A stretch of DNA of 64,000 nt, from contig NC_058195.1 in NCBI RefSeq assembly GCF_907165205.1, positions 32,322,936 to 32,386,935 of the forward strand. Reading direction: 5' to 3'. Below the pieces are notes generated by a model, which worked only from the letters and a program-made list of their open reading frames with translations, had not been told where the DNA came from and searched no databases. Made by a program: the position numbers and the translations under genes. Of this stretch, positions 45,850 to 55,762 are shown one piece after another. The DNA is from Coccinella septempunctata. Lineage: Eukaryota > Arthropoda > Insecta > Coleoptera > Coccinellidae. Positions within the stretch are counted from its first letter, which is position 1, and every line of letters begins with the position of its first letter.

Positions 45850-46861
45850 TACAGGGTGGGCAAATTTCGATGTTTTAGCACTACAGCTTTTAAACCAGAG
45901 GAAATAGACGAAATCTGATACCCCATTCTCGTTCTCCTTTTTCGAGAAACTGACAATTGTAGTAGTCATTTTTGGCCACTTTCTTTTGTTTTCGAGTTAT
46001 AAGCAAAAATTGGAAAAATGACGATATTGAAATAAATTTATATCTCCGCTAATACTGATGATAGAGCTCTGAAATTGAAACATTATACAGGCACTTTTTT
46101 ACGTAGAATCCAGTGGCGTACTCACCTTTTTTGCAGGATTTTAAATTACGAAGCTAATACCCAAAGTTATGTTTCTTCAAATGGGAACAATAGTTTTCTG
46201 TGCAATTTTTTGAAAGCTTAATTTTTGCTGATTTCAAAAATATATAACATCATATGGTTTGTATCAATATAAATGATAGAAAATGGTCAAAAACCTTTTT
46301 TCTCAATATTTCTATGGTTTCAACTTTTGATGAGCACAGAAAAATATAGCATCGTATGATTACCCCTGTCTCCTTCTATAAGTCTTTTCATTATTATGAA
46401 AATTTATTAAATATATCTTGATTCAAATTTTGTGAAAATTGGTAAAATGCATAGAAAAAATGACATTTCCGGAAGGAGACTGCTTTTGCTATAGGAAACT
46501 ACTCTATTTTTCTGTGCTCGTCAAAAGTTCAAACCATAGAAATATTGCGAAAAAAGGTTTTTGACCGTTTTCTATTATTTATATCAATACAAATCATATA
46601 TTTTTGAAATCAGTAAAAATTAAGCTTTCAAAAAATTGCACAGAAAACTAGTGTTCCTATTCAAAAAAACATAACATATTTCGATATCGCCAATTTTCCA
46701 ATTTTTGCTTATAACTCGAAAACAGAAGAAAGTGGCCAAAAATCACTACTACTATTATAAGTTTCTCAGAAAAAGAGAACGAGAATAGGGTATCAGATTT
46801 TGTCTATCTCCTCTGGTTTAAAAGCTGTAGTGCTAAAACATCGAAATTTGCCCACCCTGTA
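45850..46861. mobile_element. palindromic mariner-type repeat (TACAGGGTGGGCAAATT)
   Basis: The ends TACAGGGTGGGCAAATTTCG and CGAAATTTGCCCACCCTGTA are inverted. The two halves mirror each other for nearly their whole length: GTAGTGCTAAAACATCG, AACCTTTTTTCTCAATATTT and similar blocks occur in both orders. It is inserted in the LINE fragment, with TA at both ends. There is no transposase. The same family, less similar, is at 54,218-60,163. Confidence 0.8.
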
Positions 46862-47232
46862 CATATCATATTAAATTATACGCCATTACATAACTTATGC
46901 CGAATTTCGTTGCCAGCTCTCGGACTAATGGAGGCTGTTCAGAGAAGTTTTTTCGAGTAAGATCATGCTGTTTTGTTGAATAAATTCGGTGCAGTTAAGC
47001 TTGATGTCAGGAAGGGCGTTGTTTGTTTGAGGTTCCTTCATGGACCCTTGAATGGCACATCTACTCGCTAGAGTAGGATTTCATGTAGGACGCCCAAGTT
47101 CTAGACCCGTACGCTTGTTCAAGCGTACTACGCCCAGAACAAATATATTGTTCCAGTCATCTGTGTACAATATGATTTGTTCTAAATTCAATCAGATCTC
47201 GCATCTCTGTGATAAATACTTTGACAAAGAGT
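46862..47232 (+). pseudogene. LINE ORF2 C-terminal region, continuation
   Basis: After the repeat come LMEAVQRSFFE-like sequence, VVCLRFLHGPLNG, LLARVGFHVGRPSSRPVRLF and RTTPRTNILFQSSVYNM. These are the usual order at the end of Jockey/CR1-type ORF2. It is the same LINE copy as 45,120-45,845, split by the repeat, and contains frameshifts. Confidence 0.55.
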
Positions 47233-48243
47233 CCTTATTAATTAATATATTACAGGTACACTACATATAAAAAAGGCAAAATGAGTAATCAACCCAACAA
47301 TATCGCTCAATAAGCCAGACAGATAATTCACCGAAGGAGAACAGGAACGATCTTTCAGTTTTCCCAAAACAACCTTCACAGGTTGTAAACCCATAAGTAG
47401 AATCGATACAGCAATATAGACCAAGAAGAAGGAAGATTGGGATATTTAAAAGACGATGTTTGGAGTGGGCAATGAACACCTTCAATCTATATAGATCACC
47501 AGAAGTGTAAAGAAAAATCCTAGAAGAGATTCGTCTTCATCTTCTGAAGGTAACCAGAAGCTGCTTAGAATGAGTCATATACACAGAAAATGGAGAAGGA
47601 CAAAAGTTCCCTTCACACCAAAATGGGGACCCACAATCTTCAAGAACAATTAATTCAACATCGCTTCAATTGAAGACGATGAAGAAAGTAGTAGATAACA
47701 ACATAAGAACATAGAATCTGGAGAATACACCAATTCACAAATGCCAGATGGCCTACAGGACGACCGATCAACAAAAACTGCTCTGTATGACCGTAGTGAC
47801 TCTATAGCTAGGTTCCTGGTCCCTCGGGAACTAAAGGAAATGGAGAGGCAAATACACTTGCCTCTAGCAACAAGGGAAGTTGACGTTTATTCATCCAGTG
47901 GAATAAAAAAATTTTAATTCACAAGTGAAATGAGATGACATAAGCATAAGCGGATAAAGCGATACCTTTCATGTCAATTTATAAATCCGATAATTCTCTG
48001 GAAAGTGTTATCGTTTGATTTCTAATTGAAGTGGAATAAAATTCACGTGAGTTATAATTTTTTTTCATTCGAAAAATAATAATGACAATATCAGTTAAAG
48101 AACGCAATAAGGGCACTTCAATCGGACCTGCTATTGCTCTAGAGACAGAATCCAATTCTTCACCTAACAGACTTTCGGGATGACCTTGGAGCCTATGAAG
48201 CTAAATCATTTCAATTGTGCAAATACAACTTGGTTTACTTGTA
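47233..48243. other. no gene identified
   Basis: About 1 kb without recognisable coding motifs. Short open frames only. Confidence 0.4.
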
Positions 48244-48636
48244 TACACAGTTGCCAGATTTAGGACGCAACATTATGCGTCGTGTGAAAGATGTATATTG
48301 ACTGTATATCAGTTTTCATCATTTGAAGCGCCCTCGAAGCGGAATTTGCGTGAACTAAAAATATACTTTAGCTTTCATGAGACGCACTTTACTGCGTCTG
48401 GAGATATGTTTTTCAACATGGAATAACTCTTTTATCAAAAGATGAATGAAATCTATAATTGTTCCAAAGATAGCTCTCGACGTCCTTCACGATTTGCGAC
48501 CACCCCTGTCGTTGAATCCCTCGAAATACCAGAGAAAACTTTGAAAAACAATGCTGCGTCCGGTATACGGACGCAGTATTATTCAGGACGCAATAGTGTA
48601 TGGCCCAAAGACAATGTATGGACGCAACATAGTATG

Positions 48637-48639
<3 letters not shown>
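48244..48639 (-). repeat. TTGCGTCC motif array, unit 2 (inverted)
   Basis: On the plus strand it starts TTGCCAGATTTAGGACGCAAC. It continues with GGACGCA motifs at about 48,262, 48,381, 48,567, 48,587 and 48,620, plus a near-palindrome GCTGCGTCCGGTATACGGAC near 48,552. It ends at a TA run. Read on the minus strand it has the same layout as 42,657-43,026: TA run, TTGCGTCC array, TTGCCA. Confidence 0.65.

Positions 48640-48668
<29 letters not shown>
48640..48668. repeat. (TA)n microsatellite
   Basis: A short TA run at the outer end of unit 2; the MITE at 48,666 sits in it. Confidence 0.9.
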
Positions 48669-48670
<2 letters not shown>

Positions 48671-49178
48671 TCCCTGGCCAGTTTATTAGACGCACTGAGA
48701 ATTTTTTTTATATTTACTGGTATTGCCCGAGGAAAAAGCAGAATATTTGAATTTCATTTCCACAGAATGTCAGTTTTATTTACGACTCTCATTAAATTGT
48801 TCTATTTGGCATTTATTTTTGATGTTGTAGTATTAATACTTAAGTATGAATCAGTACTATGTCTTCCAGTGGACGACTTGCATTCTGCAGGTTCGGACGT
48901 TATTCCGATAATCCACATATGAAATCATTATCTTCGAATGCAGCAAACCGAACAATTCTGCTTTGATAGTATGAAGCTCTCATAGCTACACAGGGTGGCT
49001 CAGCAAAATATTAGAATTTCATGTTTAATCATCAATAAATCAATATTTTTTATCCAATATGATATATTATATGTGAAAACCATTTACAGATGAAGTATAT
49101 GTAACATATACATTCAATTTAATAATTCAATATTGAGATTTTGCATCGAATCAATGCGTCTAATAATATGGCCAGGGA

Positions 49179-49183
<5 letters not shown>
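48666..49183. mobile_element. MITE ending ACAGTCCCTGGCCA
   Basis: The ends TACAGTCCCTGGCCAGTTTA and its inverted partner ATATGGCCAGGGACTGTA enclose 518 bp. The terminal repeats extend to TTATTAGACGCA and TGCGTCTAATAA. They are flanked by TA repeats, as in Tc1/mariner-type insertions. No transposase. Confidence 0.8.
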
Positions 49184-50010
<827 letters not shown>

Positions 50011-50028
50011 GTTATGATTATTTATTTA

Positions 50029-50591
50029 TACAGGGTGCGGCACGGAGGAGGGATGGTTTTAAAAAAAATAATAAAAGCGTTAATTTTTACTCAAAAACAC
50101 ATTTATTGACGGAATCAGATTCTCAAGGAAATAGCATTTGAGACAGTCAAATGTGGAAAATCACATCAGGCATGTGGTGGCCGAAATCGGTGATGCAGTG
50201 CTGGAGGCGCTCTGGCTGTGTGGGCGGTCGCCCCATCCTGTTGGAACCACACACGTCGGATTGGAACACGTTGCCGTCGTAATTCGGGGATAAAGAAGTT
50301 GATCATTTCGACGTACCGCTCTGAGTTCACGGTGTTCACGGTAACAGCACGACCATTAACGTCTTCGAAAAAGTAAGGGCCAATGATGTGAGTTTGCGAT
50401 ACAGCGCACCAAACCGTAACTTTTGAGCTGTGCAGCGGTCTTTCGTGTAAGTGTTGTGGATTTTCATGTGTGGATTTTCATAAATGCTAGGAACACACGA
50501 GTCTAACGGCACCTTTCCCACTTCTCTCGTCCTCAGTGGGGGAAAGTTATGCCCATCTGAAAAACGTCCGCCCTCCGTGCCGCACCTTGTA
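50029..50591 (-). pseudogene. deleted mariner-type transposon with transposase fragment
   Basis: The ends TACAGGGTGCGGCACGGAGG and CCTCCGTGCCGCACCTTGTA are inverted. On the minus strand one frame reads FEDVNGRAVTVNTVNSERY, then MINFFIPELRRQ and WFQQDGATAHTARAP. That is the segment around the second catalytic Asp of a mariner-like DDE transposase. N- and C-terminal parts are missing, so this is an internally deleted copy. It is one of the better-kept transposase fragments in the window and has higher GC than its surroundings. Confidence 0.75.
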
Positions 50592-50603
50592 CAATAACTG
50601 ATG

Positions 50604-50663
50604 ACATTAATAAATTATCATTATTCCCATAACATCGTGAAGTGAATAACTTGATTCCTAACA
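50604..50663. repeat. 60-bp direct repeat, copy 1 (possible LTR end)
   Basis: ACATTAATAAATTATCATTA through TTGATTCCTAACA is repeated at 51,411-51,470 with about ten differences. On the minus strand it would start TGTTAGGAATCAAG, as an LTR would. The mariner-type element lies immediately to its left. Confidence 0.5.
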
Positions 50664-50678
50664 TTTCTTTCTTTCCTT

Positions 50679-50957
50679 TTATGTTGTATAATTTTGAAGA
50701 TTGCTTGGTCTTCCACAACTCCGCCTTTGACGAGCATTACTCAAGACATCAGATGTGGTTGATTCACAAACACTATGATTCGGAACTTTGGAGTGATCCG
50801 TCTCATATTCAGCGTTTGGTGAAAATTTTTCTTCAGTTTCTGATATAGGTGGATCTTTAAGCGAATTATCAGTTGAAACCATATCGAAAGTTTCCATCAA
50901 TACATTGGGAGGAATTGAATCATTTGTATATCCTTCTGCGTACCTCTTCCTCATCAT
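50679..50957 (-). CDS. unidentified 92-codon open frame between two direct repeats
   Basis: The frame begins MMRKRYAEGYTNDS, is Ser/Thr/Glu-rich, and ends SCGRPSNLQNYTT. A charged linker followed by RPSNLQNY recalls the end of the integrase-RT spacer in copia-type polyproteins, but nothing catalytic is visible. It lies on the strand expected if the flanking 60-bp repeats are LTR starts. Function not assigned; a deleted LTR element is a guess. Confidence 0.25.
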   Translation of the reverse strand: MMRKRYAEGYTNDSIPPNVLMETFDMVSTDNSLKDPPISETEEKFSPNAEYETDHSKVPNHSVCESTTSDVLSNARQRRSCGRPSNLQNYTT

Positions 50958-51410
50958 AGGCTATGACAATAATCTCTTGCTCTCTAGGTTCGGTACCGTA
51001 TCCACTACGGATAGGGTGAATATATGTGCACTATTATTCATATGCAAAATTATTAGTCGAAAAATCGATTGTCCAGAGCTTTTGTCTTGTCTTCCGTTTC
51101 TGGTTCCCCGTTTGGGTTCTAGGACTGACATGGTCTTTTACAGTGGGACGGGGAGAACAAACGCCAGTTCTCGATCTCCTATAAATTATGCTTGTGGAAT
51201 TATCAATTCGCTCGCCAATGTATGTGACAGTTTTCTCGACTCTCCTCGAGCCATAGTGCAGACCTATTTATCGCGCCACACCTGAATTTTGTGAGGATTG
51301 TTTATTTGTTGTGTATTATATTACTTTGTGTACCATTTCAATATGTAACTGTATTCCCCAGTTTTTTTCTTTTGTTTTCCTGTAATTGGGAGTGTATCCT
51401 GTAGCATAGG

Positions 51411-51470
51411 ACATTAATAAATTGTCATAATGTCCATAACATTGTGAAATTAATAACTTGATTTCTAACA
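51411..51470. repeat. 60-bp direct repeat, copy 2 (possible LTR end)
   Basis: Partner of 50,604-50,663. The sequence between 50,958 and 51,410 includes CTCCTATAAATTATG near 51,178 and could be LTR body, but I cannot define its other end. Confidence 0.5.
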
Positions 51471-51642
51471 TATGGGCTCAGATATGAAGATCTTTTTAAA
51501 CCTTCCTTACTTCCCCCCAATAGTTCCTTTTAGTTTTGAAGACCACTTGAGGAAAAAACAATGCTAACCTGAAGCCTTACCTATCATGACAAAATTTGCA
51601 TTCATCAAGTTAAGGTCCACAATATTCCGAATATTTAATGAT

Positions 51643-51747
51643 AACCAACATTGTTTCATGCAGGATAAAAGTACAGAAACAGCAATTTATCAATTGATCC
51701 AGGAAACCAGGAGAGTCATAAAAAAGCAATACTTCATTGACATTTGA
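51643..51747 (+). pseudogene. LINE reverse transcriptase scrap
   Basis: NQHCFMQDKSTETAIYQLIQ then a stop at 51,745-51,747. QHxFxxxxSTExAI.QL is the finger-to-palm segment of LINE polymerases. Flanks are not readable. Confidence 0.45.
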
Positions 51748-52060
51748 CTGTTTAGAATATGAAAATTAATGAATACCATGGAGCATGGAGTGTAAAGCAG
51801 ATACACCCGAATGCAAATATTGACACCAAAAATTCAGAGTAGTTGGTCCTTCATAGGCCAATTTCTTTTAGACTCCGTTCGAAAGTTGCGGAGAAAGACA
51901 TTTTACATTAGGTCTATGTTTGTCCACTTTTTTCATCCCCCCAGGCCCTAATGATTGTAAAAAACTAGGCAAAATGGATCAGATCGTATTAACAATGTCC
52001 ACTTTTGTATACCCGGAGAACCACAGAATTCGATCATAGTGTTGAGTTGGTACCACTAAC

Positions 52061-52224
52061 GGCGGTTTTCAATAAACCTATCTATCCATTTTTTACTGAA
52101 GATAGAAAAACCATCTGATTTCATTTCTATGATCTATCTGTAGATATATTTTAGAATGGTTACCAATGGTTACTAATCATCAGTAAGTGAAACGATGGAT
52201 AGATAGGTTTTTTGAAAAAGGTCG
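52061..52224. mobile_element. small foldback MITE
   Basis: The left arm GGCGGTTTTCAATAAACCTA (then TCTATCCATTT) and the right arm GATGGATAGATAGGTTTTTT (then GAAAAAGGTCG) are inverted, and the middle also pairs in part. No coding content. Confidence 0.6.
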
Positions 52225-53600
52225 TAAATGAAAGCCTTGAGAAGTTGGCAACTCCAGAAACGAATTTTGAAACCATAAAGCAAAAGAAAGTTCGTTTGTC
52301 CATCTTTTTTGTGTTTGCCTAGGCACCATTTAAGAATTATGAAGAAAGGAATTTATATCTTTCATTTTCGGAGCAGCACGCCCAAATTGCAGAAATGTAT
52401 TTTAAACGTTGAAATTGATCAATTGTCCAAGGTTAGTCCACTTTCGACCATAAAATTATTTTAATTGTCCACAAAAACAACCGTAAAAATCAAACGTCGA
52501 CCATCGTAGGTGCACGTTTTTTTTTACCTCAGCGAGAATATTTTGGAACGATAAATTCAGGATCATGTTGGTCTACGACGGTCGTCCACGTTTTTTCAAT
52601 TTGTCATTGTTGAAGGGATATTGGAAAATAAGTTATTTCAGTGCCTTTTCTTGATCAAACAACACAAAATTTTTAGTTTTGAAATTCGAATTTTGTGTTA
52701 CCAACTTCCAAAACTTTTAATGATTGATTTTTTTTGGTTCTGTGGATGGAAAAATGAAAAATGAAATATGTAAATCGGTGGACTATTGTTGGATAAATGG
52801 TCTATACCATTCGAAACAATTTTTTTGCAATTTGATGATCACGATCAGAGATTGCTCAAAAAAATTTATTTTTTCTAATTTTGAGATATAAAAGGACACT
52901 TTTCAAAACTCACTGACGTTTTAAAACGTTTTACTTTTCGCAACCAGTTACGCAAAGTAAAATATTTCGCAACTGATGATGAAACGATACTTGCTTTCAT
53001 AGTATAAGTGAAAAATTGAATAATTTCCGTCAATAGACGATTTTGGGAATCTGCGGGAGACGCTTTTGAAGACGTTTTTGGTACATTTAATTTTAAATAA
53101 TAGCAACATCCTATTCAAAATTAGAAAAAATGTTGTGTGAAACACGTTGAAAAACACTATTTTTCGTATTTCGCGTTCTTTACGCTCATTTCGAAAAATA
53201 ATGCTTTTCCTAACTGGTTGCACAAATAACTATTTATTATGATGCATAAATTGCCATGAAGAGAACTTTCATTTCAAAACTGTAAAATATTCAATGACCA
53301 TTGCAATTCATCTCTGGGAAAAAAGCACTTTGTCTTTATTGGATGTGATTTTCTGGAAAGGGAATGAAGGTCATCTTTTCTTTAAATCATGTCTTTAATA
53401 CGATGCCATTTATTTCTCATCCAAATCAGTATTACACTTAGGCACTGTTTGTTTTATTTGATTAAATTTCATTTTTGAGTGTGCATGAAAGTTAAATGCA
53501 TCAACCAATTTAATATTCCAAGGAAATGAGCAGTAAACAACACGGTAACACATTAGAGTTTTCGAATTTGTGTGGATTAAGTCTATCGTGCAGCTATACC
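52225..53600. other. no gene identified
   Basis: About 1.4 kb of AT-rich sequence with many imperfect duplicated words (GTCCAC, GTTTTTTCAATTTG) but no gene or element I can name. Confidence 0.35.
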
Positions 53601-54215
53601 CGCATGGACATAGGAAAATCTATTGTTCATTGCTGGACGTCCAGCAATAACACGCTCTGTCCATTAATTGACGCATGGATGAATGGTTCGGTCCAGCTAA
53701 AAACGCAACGATATAATATATATTTATGGCGAAGGGTGTATTGCTGGACCAATATTTTCTGGCAAATATCCGTTCTTTGCTGGACATCGTTTTTATATGT
53801 CTTCGCGTGAAATTCTGGACAAGTTGCATGAATTCTTGCCACAGTCAACTCGTTAAAAAAAAATTTCTTTATAGTGCATGCTACAAATCTGTGATATGCA
53901 TATTGTTAAATTCGATGCCTTTTCTATTTCGATAGTTCTTTTTTCACTTATTTGTTGAAGTTTGTTTCAAATAGGCTCTATTTAACCAAAAGTTCGAAGA
54001 AATCTTAGTCAACATGGAAACATGGAAATTTCGTTTTGTCCACGAAAATGCTTGGGAAAGCTCATCTCTCAATTCCTCAAAAAGATGTTGTTATTTTACT
54101 TGTATTTTGTCGAAATTTTTTGTGAAAAATAATCGTCGTGTGTACAGGCTGTAATCGATCCTTTTTGGAATCTCAAAAAACGTGAAAACATCTGAATAAT
54201 TTTCACCTCTTTTAA
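53601..54215 (+). repeat. TTGCTGGAC motif repeat, unit 4
   Basis: It contains the perfect 20-bp palindrome ATTGCTGGACGTCCAGCAAT (53,629-53,648), then GTCCAGC, a short TA run (ATATAATATATATTTA) and TATTGCTGGACC, TTTGCTGGACA, ATTCTGGACAAG. It closes in TTGCCACA. From 53,728 to 54,215 it matches unit 3 (49,440-50,010), including the trailing 350-400 bases. Confidence 0.65.
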
Positions 54216-55580
54216 TGTACAGGGTGGGCAAAATTCGTTATCTACTGAAGGGATCTCGAGAACTAGAGTAGCTAGAAGAAAACTGATGACACTTTTTTCT
54301 CCACTAATCCAAAACTGAAAACAGATCCAGCCTAACGTTTATAGATTTTGAGTTATGAACGAAAATTGAGAAATTGTCATTTTCAATGAAGCTGAATAAC
54401 TCGCTTATTTGAACTCGTATTCGAAATCCGTTTTAACATTCTACAGGCACTTTTTTATGAGGAATTCGGATATGATATTATTAAATTTTTTGATCCAGTC
54501 ATTTTGGAGATACGACAGGGATTTTTGACTTTTCAAATGTAAACTATAGTTAAAAGTTCTTTCGTCTTGCTGCAATTTTTTTGTTGATTTCAAAAATGTA
54601 TGATATGTCACTATTCACATGAATATAACATAAGAAAAAAAATTTAATACTTTTTCCTGCTTTTCGATTCACTGTTGATTTTTCAGTAGGCTGGCGTAAC
54701 CATAGCGACCGTTGAAAATGCATTATGGTTCGTGAACTCCACATAATTCTATGTTAACTCAACCTTCTGTGATAGGAATCACTAACTGCCGAATAATTAT
54801 TTCTTTTATATATCGATATCGAGATCGATATCCTTTAAAAGAGAGTTAAAGATTTTCGTTTGATTATTGAAGGAGAAAATTTATTCAATTATCGTTTTTC
54901 TATTCATGAAAGAGACTTAGAGAGTCAGTAATATAAATCAAATACGATAGTTAACTATAATTATAATTTTCACAGAAGTAAGATGATGAAAAATAGGTAC
55001 TTCTGTCAACGGTAGTGTTCGAATTGCGAACCATTGTTAGATATGCATGCCAAACATCACGAGAACAAACGATGACGAATTAATAATCGAAATATTTATT
55101 CAGCAATCCGTGATTCCAATCATAATGGCTCAGGTTCACAAAAGATAATGCATATTCAACGGTTGTTGGGGTAAGCCAGCCTACTTATAATTCAGCAGTG
55201 AATAAAAAAGCAGGAAAAACATTGAATTTTTTTCTCGTGTAACATTCATGGAAAATACGACATATGATACATTTTTGAAATCAGCAGAAAAATTGCAGCA
55301 AGATGAAAGAACTTTCAACTATAGTTTACTTTTGTAAAATCAAAAATTCTCGTCGTATCTCGAAAATGACTGGATCTAAAAATTCAATAATATCATATTC
55401 GGATTCCTCATATAAAAAAGTGCCTGTAGAATGTGACAACGGATTTCGAATATGAGTTCAAACAAGCGTGCTAGTCAGCTTCATTGAAATTGACAATTTC
55501 TCAATTTTCGTTCATAACTCAAAATCTTTGAACATTAGGCTGGAGCTGTTTTCAGATTAGAATTGTCAGGATAAAAGAGA

Positions 55581-55612
55581 ATTATTATTATTATTATTAT
55601 TATTATTAATAA
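55581..55612 (-). repeat. (TTA)n tail of the CR1-like LINE
   Basis: A run of ATT/TTA units marks the 3' end of the minus-strand LINE, as short tandem tails do in CR1/L2-type elements, in place of poly(A). Confidence 0.7.
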
Positions 55613-55762
55613 ACAAAAAAGAGTAGGGGTTTTCACCCATAAACTCAAAATTACAAAGTGAAAAAAAAAAAAAAAACACTCGAATGCAATGGGCACAAAG
55701 AAATGAAAAAAAAAAAACAAAACCCGAGAAATAAGCACCTATTCACAGTAACACGAAAAAAG

